Shown here one piece after another: positions 1-8,004 of a stretch of DNA of 64,000 bases (position 1 is its first letter; each line of letters begins with the position of its first letter). Made by a program: the position numbers and the translations under genes. This DNA comes from Actinoplanes auranticolor (GTDB lineage Bacteria > Actinomycetota > Actinomycetes > Mycobacteriales > Micromonosporaceae): positions 1 to 64,000 of the forward strand of contig NZ_BOQL01000061.1 in assembly GCF_018332655.1 (NCBI RefSeq), written 5' to 3'. Below the pieces are notes generated by a model. It was not told the origin of the DNA and ran no database searches. It worked only from the letters and a program-made list of their open reading frames with translations.

Positions 1-167
1 CAACAGCTACCAGGTCAGACAGGCCCGCCACACCGGCCGGCGACATCCCGGACCACCCACGATCGACCTGATCAACCTCCACCCACCACGAAGATCAACC
101 TAAGCTGAGTGGCATTGGCTCATGAACGGCCACCCTCCCCCTGCCGGCTGCGTGCTCGCAAGACCGG

Positions 168-560
168 TCAGGCGCCCGGGAGCTGCGTCAGAACCGACGA
201 GCCGGCCATGACCCACGCCCCCCACACCTCGACGATCTTCCCGTCGGCGATCCGATAGACCGCGAACTCCTGAGTGTCCACCGCCCGGCCCGTCGGCGCG
301 GCCCCGCCGGTGTGCACGCCGGTGTCGGTGAAGTGGGCGGACAGCCGGTCGCCGTCAACGAGCAGATGCCGCACTTTCCACCGGTAGCCGGGAAACGGCT
401 CCACCATCGCCCGCAGGCCCGCGACGTACCGGTCGAAGCCCTGGTCGATGCCGTTGATCCGCACCTCGGGATCGACGAACTCGGCGAGGTCGCCGAACCG
501 GCGATCGTTGCAGCACGCCAGGTAGCGCCGGTAGAAGTCCCGCAGAGCGTCGCTGTCCAC
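168..560 (-). CDS. SnoaL-like / NTF2-fold protein
   Basis: A 130-residue single-domain protein with the length and pattern of SnoaL-like NTF2-fold proteins: an N-terminal helix (DALRDFYRRYLACCNDRRF), then beta strands ending in VEVWGAWV. Members are polyketide cyclases, limonene epoxide hydrolases or nutrient-stress proteins, and the sequence does not tell which. The start is GTG at 560, preceded by a GGATGGGG ribosome site. It stands alone, with no obvious pathway partner. The family call is fairly safe; the substrate is unknown. Confidence 0.75.
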   Translation of the reverse strand: MDSDALRDFYRRYLACCNDRRFGDLAEFVDPEVRINGIDQGFDRYVAGLRAMVEPFPGYRWKVRHLLVDGDRLSAHFTDTGVHTGGAAPTGRAVDTQEFAVYRIADGKIVEVWGAWVMAGSSVLTQLPGA

Positions 561-745
561 GACCCCATCCTGGCCCGGCCTGTCATCCCCGCCAACCTTT
601 CATGGCCGCACTGCGGACTCGCCCGGGGTGGCAGTCAAGGGCAGCGATCAGAGGCACCTGAAGAAGAGCAGGCCAGGGCAGCTCCGTGCCGTCGTCGGGC
701 GCGCTCGGAGGGCACTCGGGCCGGATGATAACCCGGCAAAGTTAA

Positions 746-760
746 TACAATGCCCTAATG
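746..760 (+). promoter_or_regulatory. Probable leaderless promoter of the secreted protein
   Basis: A TACAAT -10 hexamer at 746-751 lies six bases before the ATG at 758, so transcription would start at or next to the A of the start codon. No ribosome site precedes the ATG, which fits a leaderless mRNA, a common arrangement in actinobacteria. No good -35 box is visible. Confidence 0.45.
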
Positions 761-1501
761 GAACAAAACGGTACGATCTTCCGACTCACCACGCGTCGTG
801 TTCTTGCGGCTGCACTGGTGATGGCCGCCTCGGGCGCGCTCGCCGTGAACGCCCAGCCGGCCAGTGCTTCGTCGCACCAGCCTTGCAAGATCGACAAGCA
901 CCGCACCACCGCCGGTGTCACCAAGGTCGGTACGGCCACTGCCACCGTCGTCACCGACGGCGTGAAGCTGACCACCGCCCGGTCGAGCAACTCCGACAAG
1001 GTGTCGTGGCAGTCCTCCTTCAAGCCGGTGCCGGCCAGCACCGTGACCGAAGTGAGCTACGAGACCGTCAAGCTCGACACGACGGCCGGCGACAACAACA
1101 CCGTCAACGACGCCGCGCTGCCGTCGTACCACCTCTACGTCAAGACGCCCGCGGGTGACGGCGTGCTGATCTTCGAGCCGTACTACTACCTGAGCTCGAT
1201 CGGCGCCGGGAACCCGCAGCGCAAGGTCCGCACCGAGTGGAACGTGCTCGACGGTCCGCTGTGGACGTCCTCGGCCACGATCGCCGGTCTGCCCAAGACC
1301 GCGGGTGGCCCGGCCACCAAGACCTTCGCCGAGGTCGTCGCGGCCAACCCGCGGATGACCGTCAATGGCATCGGCTTCGGTCTCGGCACCTACAACGCCG
1401 GAGTGACCGCCGTCCTCGACGAGCAGCGCTTCGCCACCTCCCGGCAGTGCACCGAGCACCAGTGGTCGACCGGTTTCAAGGGCGGCGGCTGGTGGCGCTA
1501 G
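758..1501 (+). CDS. Secreted protein of unknown function
   Basis: A 247-residue protein with an N-terminal signal peptide: basic residues (TTRRV), a hydrophobic stretch (LAAALVMAASGALAV) and a likely signal peptidase I site near AQPASAS, about residue 38. The mature part is rich in Thr, Val and aromatic residues and looks like an all-beta extracellular domain. There are only two cysteines in the mature chain (C43 and one near the C-terminus), possibly one disulfide. No catalytic motif is recognised. It probably starts at ATG 758 without a leader and is followed by a hairpin terminator, so it is monocistronic. Confidence 0.75.
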   Translation: MEQNGTIFRLTTRRVLAAALVMAASGALAVNAQPASASSHQPCKIDKHRTTAGVTKVGTATATVVTDGVKLTTARSSNSDKVSWQSSFKPVPASTVTEVSYETVKLDTTAGDNNTVNDAALPSYHLYVKTPAGDGVLIFEPYYYLSSIGAGNPQRKVRTEWNVLDGPLWTSSATIAGLPKTAGGPATKTFAEVVAANPRMTVNGIGFGLGTYNAGVTAVLDEQRFATSRQCTEHQWSTGFKGGGWWR

Positions 1502-1520
1502 ACGCCGGCAGCTGACTCGG

Positions 1521-1547
1521 CGGCCGGGTCCCACCAGGACCCGGCCG
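1521..1547 (+). terminator. Hairpin after the secreted protein gene
   Basis: An 11-bp perfect stem (CGGCCGGGTCC, 1521-1531, with its complement at 1537-1547) and a 5-nt loop sit 20 bases after the stop codon. There is no U-tract, as is usual in actinobacteria. Confidence 0.65.
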
Positions 1548-1607
1548 CTGCCGTCGGTGTCCTCGTACGATGGGCCCGAGCGTTCCCGCGGCTGAGAGGA
1601 CACCACC

Positions 1608-1898
1608 GTGTACCTGATGATCTCGACCTATCGCGCCCCGCTGGAGCAGGTCGACGAGGCCCGGACCGCGCATCTGGCCTTCGTCGACGAGCTGCAGCGC
1701 GCCGGTGTGCTGGTCTCCGCCGGCCGCCAGGATCCGCCGGTCGGCGGCATCCTGCTGCTCGACGTCGAGTCCGAGGCCCGGGCGCACGAGCTGCTCGCCG
1801 ACGACCCCTACGTGCGCCAGGGCCTGGCCGACTACGCCGCGACCGGCTGGCTCCCCACCCGCGGCGTCCTCGCCGACTGGAAGAGCCCGACCGCCTAA
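1608..1898 (+). CDS. YciI-like (YCII-related) protein
   Basis: A 96-residue ferredoxin-like-fold protein of the YCII family, with the usual features: MYLMISTYRAPL, H in RTAHLAFVDEL (the conserved histidine), and GGILLLDVES followed by DDPYVRQGL near the C-terminus. Family members are small dimeric enzymes or binding proteins of mostly unknown role. The start is GTG at 1608 after a GAGGA ribosome site. Its TAA stop shares two bases with the stop codon of the convergent phosphotransferase gene, so the two transcripts meet tail to tail with no terminator space. Confidence 0.8.
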   Translation: MYLMISTYRAPLEQVDEARTAHLAFVDELQRAGVLVSAGRQDPPVGGILLLDVESEARAHELLADDPYVRQGLADYAATGWLPTRGVLADWKSPTA

Positions 1899-2827
1899 CG
1901 CACGCCGACCTCGGCGAGGGCGCGCCGCGCGTTGCCCTCGGCGATCTCGCGCATGAACGCCGCGTGCGGGAAGTCGCCCTCGATGAGCTGCAGCGGCCCG
2001 GCGACCAGCGACAGGTAGTGCACGAGCCGGTAGAGCGCGAGCCGGGCCGGATCCGGCCCGACCGTGCGCAGCGCCGGGTAGAGCGGGCCGAAGCGCAGCT
2101 CCAGGAAGGCGTGTTCCCACTCCACGTCGAAGAACATCGCCGCTTCGATGTCGATCAGGACCGGTTCGCCGCCGGGGCCGATCAGGACGTGGTCGGGGCC
2201 GAGTTCGCCGTGGATCAGGCCGTACCCGGATCGGGGTCGCACCGCCGCGAACCGCTTGTGCAGCTCTTCTTCCAGCCGGCTGCGTGCCGCCGCGATGCGC
2301 GGGTCGCGCGCGGCCGCCTCGACCAGGCAGTTGAGGCCGCGTTGCCGGGCGAAGCCGGCGGGGGTCTCGCCGGGGAAGCCGAATGTGGGTGACCGGTGGC
2401 TGTGCATCGTGCGGAGCATCTCGCCCAGCCGGCCGACGATCTGGCGGCCGGCGGTCGCGTCCCGCTCCAGCAGCGCCTCCAGGGTGCCGCCGCGGACATC
2501 CTCGACCAGCGCGCGGTCCGGACCCAGGGCCACGATCTCCGGTACGCGCACCCCGAGCTCATGCAGCAGCGCGTGGCACCGGACGAAACCGTCGCGCCCC
2601 GCGTCGGCCTGGAACGGTCCGACGTCGAGCCCGGTCTGCGCGGGCCAGAAGTTCTCCTCCGCCGCCCAGCGGTACAGCAGCACGGTCGCGCCGTCGTCGA
2701 GGGTGAGGCGGTAGACGCCCTTGGTGGTGCCTCCGGCGAGCCGGGCCAGCTCGTGGAGCCGGCGGTCGGTGCCGTACGTGTCCCGTACGAGATCATGCAG
2801 GTCTTCTGTGGTGACGAAAGCGCGCAT
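1895..2827 (-). CDS. APH-family phosphotransferase with variant catalytic loop
   Basis: A 310-residue protein-kinase-like phosphotransferase of the aminoglycoside/choline kinase family. The N-lobe has GGTTKGVYRLTL (nucleotide loop); the catalytic loop reads HGELGPDHVL where the family usually has HGDxxxxN, so the expected catalytic Asp is Glu and the Asn is His; the metal-binding Asp is in LIDIEAA. The start is taken at ATG 2827 (MRAFVTTEDLHDL); an upstream extension to 2962 overlaps the next gene and is low in family-like sequence. The substrate cannot be deduced and resistance function should not be assumed. No linked resistance gene is present. Confidence 0.8.
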   Translation of the reverse strand: MRAFVTTEDLHDLVRDTYGTDRRLHELARLAGGTTKGVYRLTLDDGATVLLYRWAAEENFWPAQTGLDVGPFQADAGRDGFVRCHALLHELGVRVPEIVALGPDRALVEDVRGGTLEALLERDATAGRQIVGRLGEMLRTMHSHRSPTFGFPGETPAGFARQRGLNCLVEAAARDPRIAAARSRLEEELHKRFAAVRPRSGYGLIHGELGPDHVLIGPGGEPVLIDIEAAMFFDVEWEHAFLELRFGPLYPALRTVGPDPARLALYRLVHYLSLVAGPLQLIEGDFPHAAFMREIAEGNARRALAEVGVR

Positions 2828-2868
2828 CCGGCCCACCTTGCCGCACCGGCGCGCGGTGGGACACCGAG

Positions 2869-3183
2869 TTACGCGCGGTGCGAGCGCAGCCGGCCGACCT
2901 CGCCCACGATCGTGTTGATCAGCAGGGTGTTGAGCAGGACGCCGGCCGCGACGCTGAGCCACAGCATGGCGATGGCCAGCCAGCCGTCGCCGAGCAGGAA
3001 CACCGGCGCGAAGATGATCGAGACCGGCGCGGTGAGGCCGATCAGGTAGACCGCGGCCGACGAGGGCTCGTGGTTACCGGTGGCGAGATTCCCGCCGAGC
3101 AGGATGACCGAGGTGACCGCGACGGCGAACAGATAGACGCGGGTGGTCCAGGTGCCGAGGAAGAATGTGGTCATGCGGTCCAT
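2869..3183 (-). CDS. Small membrane protein, SCO4225-like
   Basis: A 104-residue protein with three hydrophobic segments: VYLFAVAVTSVILLGG, AAVYLIGLTAPVSIIFAPVFLL and LAIAMLWLSVAAGVLLNTLLI, followed by a short basic tail. It resembles the small actinobacterial SCO4225 family of membrane proteins (recollection, moderate certainty). Function unknown. A 28-bp perfect palindrome lies 21 bases upstream of its ATG at 3183 and is a likely control site. Confidence 0.65.
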   Translation of the reverse strand: MDRMTTFFLGTWTTRVYLFAVAVTSVILLGGNLATGNHEPSSAAVYLIGLTAPVSIIFAPVFLLGDGWLAIAMLWLSVAAGVLLNTLLINTIVGEVGRLRSHRA

Positions 3184-3203
3184 CGTGGTGAGGCCGGTGG
3201 ACG

Positions 3204-3231
3204 CCCTCCTGAGTAGCGCTACTCAGGAGGG
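3204..3231. promoter_or_regulatory. 28-bp perfect palindrome upstream of the small membrane protein
   Basis: The half-site CCCTCCTGAGTAGC at 3204-3217 is followed directly by its exact complement at 3218-3231, with no loop. It lies between the stop of the phosphoribosyltransferase-like gene and the start of the membrane protein gene. A loop-free palindrome of this length fits an operator for a dimeric regulator better than a terminator, though a folded RNA role is not excluded. Confidence 0.6.
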
Positions 3232-3239
3232 ACCGGTAC

Positions 3240-3788
3240 TCAGCTCAGATCCGCGCCGGTGAGCAACCCGCGGATGCCCAACTCGGCGGCGACCGCCGGA
3301 TCGCACTCGTCCACGATGACGGCCGTACCGGTCACCGTCGCGCCCAGCGCCGCGAGCAGGTCGTGCAGGCCGCGGGCCTGGGCCCCGGTGACCGCCCAGT
3401 CGTCCACCACCAGTACCCGGTCGGCCGGACCGATCAACCGGGTGCGCACGCCCAGCTGCTGACCGTCACCGCGATGGTCGGCGGGCACCCGCGCCCACGT
3501 CATCGGCTCGGCGATCGGCAGCCGCGCCCCCGCCCGGTACGCCTCCACGAAGCCGACGCCCAGCGCGCGGGCCACCAGCGGGCCGACGAGGAACCCGGTC
3601 ACCTCCGGGGAGACCACGACCGTCGGCGTGGCGTCCGGAAAAAGTCCGGCCAGTCCCGGACCGAGGCCGTTCAGCACCAACGGGTCGCGCCACCAGCCGG
3701 AGCGGTCGCTGACGAGCAGATCGGTGCCCGGACCGGGGTCGGTCCAACGGAATCCGGCGCGAAGCCGGTCACGGAGGTCGGATGCCAC
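3240..3788 (-). CDS. Phosphoribosyltransferase-like protein
   Basis: A 182-residue type I phosphoribosyltransferase-fold protein. The PRPP loop is VLVVDDWAVTGAQ (about residues 124-136), matching the VVDDxxxTGxT pattern with Gln at the last position. Another conserved stretch, VVVSPEVTGFLVGPLVARAL, resembles the region before the flexible hood in adenine phosphoribosyltransferases. It may be a salvage enzyme or a regulator using the same fold. The start is GTG at 3788. No purine or pyrimidine genes adjoin it. Confidence 0.7.
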   Translation of the reverse strand: MASDLRDRLRAGFRWTDPGPGTDLLVSDRSGWWRDPLVLNGLGPGLAGLFPDATPTVVVSPEVTGFLVGPLVARALGVGFVEAYRAGARLPIAEPMTWARVPADHRGDGQQLGVRTRLIGPADRVLVVDDWAVTGAQARGLHDLLAALGATVTGTAVIVDECDPAVAAELGIRGLLTGADLS

Positions 3789-3889
3789 AGCGCCATGGTG
3801 TCACCGCGGGCGCGGTGTCCCGCCGCCGAGTGGGCAGAACCCGCTCAGACTAGGGGTCAAGTTGATGCAGGCGCCCACGTGGATCAGGC

Positions 3890-5017
3890 ATGCTGTTCGG
3901 CGTACCCATGCCGATTCTCCCGGCGGGCCCCCGCCCGCTCAGCCCAGCATCCCGCGCCGGCCTCGGCGCGGCCCTCGTGCTGCTCGTCGTCGTGTCGGGC
4001 GTGGAGGTCGCGGACGGTCCGCAGGCGAACTTCGTCGGGCTCTACGCCGCCGTGCCGTTCCTGGCCGCCGTGTTCGCGTACTGGCAGACCGTGCTGGCCG
4101 TCGGCGCGGTCGCCACGATCGTCGGGATGGTCTTCGCCGGGACGGACGGCCGCTTCGACACCGTCGGCATGGTCAACGTGGTGGGGATCACGCTGGCCAC
4201 CGGGATCGCCGCCGCGGTCGCGACCATCCGGCAGCGCAAGGACAACCGGATCGCCGAGCTGCTGCGCCTGGCGGCGGTCGCCCAGCAGGCGGTGCTGCGC
4301 CCGCTCGGCCCGCAGGTCGGCAGCCTCGCGGTGGCGGGCCGCTACATCTCGGCGTCGGCCGCGGCGGACATCGGGGGAGACCTCTACGAGGCCCTGGACA
4401 CGCCGTACGGCGTGCGGATCATCATCGGCGACGTGCGGGGCAAGGGCCTGGACGCGGTACGGCTGGCGAGCATCGTGCTGGGCTCGTACCGGCACGTGGC
4501 GTTCGAGCGCGCCGATCTGCGTTCCATCGTCACGGACCTGGACCGGGCAGTCGCCCGCAGCGTCGGTGACGAGGACTTCGTGACCGCCGCGCTGGTCGAG
4601 GAGCGGGGCGGCACCCTCACCATCGTCAACTGTGGACATCCGGCCCCGCTGCTGCTGCGGCGTGGGCAGGTCATCGCCCTCGATCCGCCGGCGCCGGCGC
4701 CGCCCCTGGGGTTCATGCCGGTGGCCCGGCCCCGGGTGGAGCGGCTGGAGCCGGGGGACCGGCTGCTGCTGTTCACCGACGGGCTGGGCGAGGCGCGCCG
4801 GGACGGCGAGTTCTTCCCGACCGCGGACCGGGCGTGGCGGCTGCTGGGTCACGGCACGGTCGGGGACGGCCTGGCGTCGCTCGAGACCGCCCTGGTCGAC
4901 TGGGTGCACGGGCAGCTCGAGGACGACATCGCCCTGGTGCTGCTGGAGTACACCGGTCCGGACGGCAGCGCGTCCGTGGCCATGCCGAGCTGGGAAGTCG
5001 GCGCGGCCGGGAGCTAG
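3890..5017 (+). CDS. Membrane-anchored SpoIIE-type PP2C phosphatase
   Basis: A 375-residue protein. The N-terminal 110 residues hold about four hydrophobic helices (GLGAALVLLVVVSGVEV; LYAAVPFLAAVFAYW; VLAVGAVATIVGMVFAG; MVNVVGITLATGIAAAVATI). A coiled linker leads into a PPM/SpoIIE phosphatase domain with its metal-binding motifs: DIGGDLYEA, IGDVRGKGLDA, LLFTDGLGEAR and EDDIALVLLE. Such proteins dephosphorylate anti-sigma-factor antagonists in partner-switching pathways. No anti-sigma kinase or antagonist is encoded nearby. The start may be ATG 3890 or ATG 3908. Its stop overlaps the stop of the convergent small gene. Confidence 0.85.
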   Translation: MLFGVPMPILPAGPRPLSPASRAGLGAALVLLVVVSGVEVADGPQANFVGLYAAVPFLAAVFAYWQTVLAVGAVATIVGMVFAGTDGRFDTVGMVNVVGITLATGIAAAVATIRQRKDNRIAELLRLAAVAQQAVLRPLGPQVGSLAVAGRYISASAAADIGGDLYEALDTPYGVRIIIGDVRGKGLDAVRLASIVLGSYRHVAFERADLRSIVTDLDRAVARSVGDEDFVTAALVEERGGTLTIVNCGHPAPLLLRRGQVIALDPPAPAPPLGFMPVARPRVERLEPGDRLLLFTDGLGEARRDGEFFPTADRAWRLLGHGTVGDGLASLETALVDWVHGQLEDDIALVLLEYTGPDGSASVAMPSWEVGAAGS

Positions 5018-5214
5018 TCCTCGTGCTTGTCCGGTACGGCGGCAGTCGTCTGGTCGGTGGGCGTCCGGTTCTCGGGCGCGGGTGCCGGAGCGGGTACCAC
5101 GGCGACCGTGGCGCGTGCGGCAATCGTCTCCGGCTGACGGTGCCGCCCCACGTAGTGGCGCGGCTGATCCGCCTGGCGGGGCTCCGGAATCAGACTCTTG
5201 ATCGTGGCGAACAT
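5014..5214 (-). CDS. Small hypothetical protein (66 aa)
   Basis: A 66-residue protein starting MFATIKSLIPEPRQAD, then a short Ala/Pro/Glu-rich region with a charged C-terminus (DKHED). The start at ATG 5214 is chosen because a GGGGAGGT ribosome site precedes it at the right distance; longer in-frame forms lack one. No signal peptide or membrane segment. Its 3' end overlaps the stop of the phosphatase gene. No family recognised. Confidence 0.6.
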   Translation of the reverse strand: MFATIKSLIPEPRQADQPRHYVGRHRQPETIAARATVAVVPAPAPAPENRTPTDQTTAAVPDKHED

Positions 5215-5395
5215 GCTGACCTCCCCGGGTCGGTCGTACGTTTCGTCGCGTACAACCGGAGCAACGATGGGCTCGGCCCGTCGATACGTCCGGACGGCGC
5301 GGCGACTTGCAAATGGCCGAACGGTTGTCCCGATTCCCACCTGATCGGAGACGTTTGACCCCCAACCCGACGGACAGGAAATGATCGAAGCGGAC

Positions 5396-5444
5396 TTGTC
5401 GGTCCTACCAGCGGGTAATACAGTGGTGGTTACTGACGGGTAAC
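5396..5444 (+). promoter_or_regulatory. fadE5 promoter with overlapping operator
   Basis: TTGTCG at 5396-5401 and TACAGT at 5419-5424, 17 bases apart, form a plausible sigma-A promoter. The inverted repeat GTTAC-N6-GTAAC at 5429-5444 covers the expected transcription start, about 30 bases before the ATG. A second half-site-like GGGTAA occurs at 5413-5418. The geometry suggests a repressor, probably of the TetR type usual for fatty-acid genes (inference). Confidence 0.55.
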
Positions 5445-5473
5445 TCGCGTCCGGAGAGCGGGGCCAGAAACAC

Positions 5474-7327
5474 ATGAGTCACTACAAGAGCAACCTGCGC
5501 GACCTCGAGTTCAACCTCTTCGAGGTCTTCGGGGCGGATCGTGCTTTCGGCCAGGCGCCGTTCGACGGCATCGACGCCGAGACCGCGCGCGACGTGCTCG
5601 CGGAGGTCAACCGCCTCGCTCGCGAGGATCTCGCGGCCAGCTACATCGAGGCCGACCGCAACCCGCCGCGTTTCGACCCGGCGACCAACACCGCGGACCT
5701 GCCCGAGGCCTTCAAGAAGTCGTACGCCGCGTTCATGGAGTCCGAGTTCTGGCGCATGGACCTGCCCGAGGCGCTCGGTGGCACCCTGGCGCCGCGGGCG
5801 CTGTGGTGGGCCATCGCCGAGCAGATCCTCGGCGCCAACGCCCCGGTCTGGATGTATTCCTCCGGCCCCTCGTTCGCGCACGTCGTGCACGTCGAGGGCA
5901 CCGAGGAGCAGAAGAAGTGGGCCCGACTCTTCGTCGACAAGCAGTGGGGCTCGACGATGGTGCTCACCGAGCCCGACGCGGGCTCCGACGTCGGCGCCGG
6001 CCGCACCCGGGCGATCGCGCAGCCCGACGGCTCCTGGCACATCGAGGGCGTCAAGCGCTTCATCACCTCGGGCGAGCACGACCTGAGCGACAACATCATC
6101 CACTACGTGCTGGCCCGCCCGGTCGGCGTCGAGGGTGTGGGCGGCCCGGGCACCAAGGGCCTGTCGCTGTTCATCGTGCCGAAGTTCCACTTCGACGCCG
6201 AGACCGGCGAGCTGGGCGAGCGCAACGGCGTCTACGCCACCAACGTCGAGCACAAGATGGGTCTGAAGGTCTCCAACACCTGCGAGATGACCTTCGGCGA
6301 GGGCGCGCCGGCCAAGGGCTGGCTGCTCGGCGACGTGCACCAGGGCATCCGGCAGATGTTCATGATCATCGAGTACGCCCGGATGATGGTCGGCACCAAG
6401 GCGATCGCCACCCTCTCCACCGGCTACCTGAACGCGCTGGAGTACGCGAAGAACCGCGTCCAGGGCGCCGACCTGGTGCAGAACTCGAACAAGGCCGCCC
6501 CGCGCGTCACGATCACCCACCACCCGGACGTGCGCCGCTCGCTGATGCTGCAGAAGGCGTACGCCGAGGGTCTCCGCTCGCTGGTCATCTACACCGCCAC
6601 CTGGCAGGACAAGGTCGCCATCGCGCAGGCCGCCGGGGACAAGGAGGGCGCCGAGCTGGCCGAGCGGGTCAACGACCTGCTGCTGCCGCTGGTCAAGGGC
6701 GTCGGTTCGGAGCGGGCGTACGAGCTGCTCGGCCACGAGTCGCTGCAGACCTTCGGTGGTTCCGGCTTCCTGCAGGACTACCCGCTGGAGCAGTACGTCC
6801 GCGACGCCAAGATCGACACCCTGTACGAGGGCACCACGGCGATCCAGAGCCTGGACCTGATCTTCCGCAAGATCGTCAAGGACCAGGGCCAGGCCCTCGC
6901 CGCGCTCGCCACCGAGATGCAGGAGTTCATCGACAGCGAGGCCGGCAACGGTCAGCTCAAGGTCGAGCGCGCGTCGCTCGGCAAGGCGCTCGGCGAGATG
7001 CAGGCCATCCTCGGCATCCAGATGGGCTGGCTGCAGGCCGCGCAGGGCGGTGACGCCCGCGAGCTGTACAAGGTCGGCCTCACCTCCCGCCGGGTGCTGC
7101 TCGCCCTGGGTGACGTGGTCGTCTCGTGGCTGCTGCTGCGCGGGGCCGAGGTCTCCCTCAAGGCGCTGGGCACCGAGTCCGGCACGGCGGACAAGGCCTT
7201 CTACGAGGGCAAGATCGCCGCGGCCCGGTTCTTCGCCCGTGAGGTGCTGCCCCGCATCGGCTCGGACCGCCGGATCATCGAGAACACCACCCTCGACGTG
7301 ATGGACCTGCCCGAAGAGGCGTTCTGA
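5474..7327 (+). CDS. fadE5: FadE5-type acyl-CoA dehydrogenase
   Basis: A 617-residue flavoprotein that would oxidise acyl-CoA to enoyl-CoA in the first step of beta-oxidation. It starts MSHYKSNLRDLEFNLFEVFG, nearly the same as mycobacterial FadE5, and has the same length (about 610). The FAD-binding stretch STMVLTEPDAGSDVGA and the C-terminal DTLYEGTTAIQSLDLIF with the catalytic Glu are both present. The C-terminal extension of about 150 residues is typical of this long subgroup. It is monocistronic, between a promoter with an operator-like repeat and a strong bidirectional terminator at 7347-7388. No electron-transfer flavoprotein genes adjoin it. Confidence 0.93.
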   Translation: MSHYKSNLRDLEFNLFEVFGADRAFGQAPFDGIDAETARDVLAEVNRLAREDLAASYIEADRNPPRFDPATNTADLPEAFKKSYAAFMESEFWRMDLPEALGGTLAPRALWWAIAEQILGANAPVWMYSSGPSFAHVVHVEGTEEQKKWARLFVDKQWGSTMVLTEPDAGSDVGAGRTRAIAQPDGSWHIEGVKRFITSGEHDLSDNIIHYVLARPVGVEGVGGPGTKGLSLFIVPKFHFDAETGELGERNGVYATNVEHKMGLKVSNTCEMTFGEGAPAKGWLLGDVHQGIRQMFMIIEYARMMVGTKAIATLSTGYLNALEYAKNRVQGADLVQNSNKAAPRVTITHHPDVRRSLMLQKAYAEGLRSLVIYTATWQDKVAIAQAAGDKEGAELAERVNDLLLPLVKGVGSERAYELLGHESLQTFGGSGFLQDYPLEQYVRDAKIDTLYEGTTAIQSLDLIFRKIVKDQGQALAALATEMQEFIDSEAGNGQLKVERASLGKALGEMQAILGIQMGWLQAAQGGDARELYKVGLTSRRVLLALGDVVVSWLLLRGAEVSLKALGTESGTADKAFYEGKIAAARFFAREVLPRIGSDRRIIENTTLDVMDLPEEAF

Positions 7328-7346
7328 TCTTCACACTCTCCGGATA

Positions 7347-7388
7347 AGCCGAAGGCCGGCGGACAATGACGTCCGCCGGCCTTCGGCT
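7347..7388. terminator. Bidirectional terminator between fadE5 and the SixA gene
   Basis: An 18-bp perfect stem, AGCCGAAGGCCGGCGGAC at 7347-7364 with its complement at 7371-7388, and a 6-nt loop. It reaches into the last codon of the convergent phosphatase gene, so it can serve both. Confidence 0.85.
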
Positions 7389-7902
7389 ATCCGCGGGCAG
7401 TGTGCTCGATGATCAACGGCATCGAGAACGGCTCGGTCCCTGACCAGGGCCTCTCGGCCCGGTGCACGGCGAGCCCGGCGGTTCGCAGCGCCGTCAGCTG
7501 CGCCTCCGCGTCGTACGGGCGCAGCAGGATCGACACGTCGGACATCGTGGGGTTGTGCCCGATGACCAGCACCGTGCGCACCGAGTCCGGTACGGCCCGC
7601 AGCAGATCGATGACCTCCGTGCGCCCGCCGTCGTAGAGCCGCTGCTCATAGTGCACCTCGGGGCTGCGCGCCTCCGGGTCGGCCTGCGCCAGCGCCACCG
7701 AGACGCCCTGCCAGGTCTGCCGGGTCCGGCGCGCCGACGAGCAGAGCACCAGATCCGGGCGCAGCCGTTCGTCGGCCAGCCAGGAGCCGGCCGCATCGGC
7801 GTCGGCGTCACCCTTCTCGGTGAGCCGGCGCTCGAAATCGGGCAGCTCCCCGGGAGTCTCGGCCTTCGCGTGCCGCAGCAGGACCAGCGTGCGCACAGTC
7901 AT
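7387..7902 (-). CDS. sixA: SixA-type phosphohistidine phosphatase
   Basis: A 171-residue histidine phosphatase. The catalytic RH motif is at the N-terminus (RTLVLLRHAKAE); the second catalytic His is in VLVIGHNPTM. These, and the short length, match SixA, which removes phosphate from His residues of phosphotransfer proteins. The start is ATG 7902, placing the RH motif about ten residues in as in the family; a longer frame upstream is out of pattern. No two-component genes lie nearby, so the substrate is unknown. Confidence 0.85.
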   Translation of the reverse strand: MTVRTLVLLRHAKAETPGELPDFERRLTEKGDADADAAGSWLADERLRPDLVLCSSARRTRQTWQGVSVALAQADPEARSPEVHYEQRLYDGGRTEVIDLLRAVPDSVRTVLVIGHNPTMSDVSILLRPYDAEAQLTALRTAGLAVHRAERPWSGTEPFSMPLIIEHTARG

Positions 7903-8004
7903 GGGCACAGCTTGCCTGATTGAGGAATCCGCCGCCTGGGTAGACACCCGGAACGACGTATTGCCGCGGCTCGGTGCGGCAGCCACGAGCCTGGGAGGCC
8001 ATTT

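Noticed and set aside
1..167. Gene end or tRNA at the left edge
   Set aside because: No tRNA-like fold and no frame with coding bias; it appears to be intergenic.
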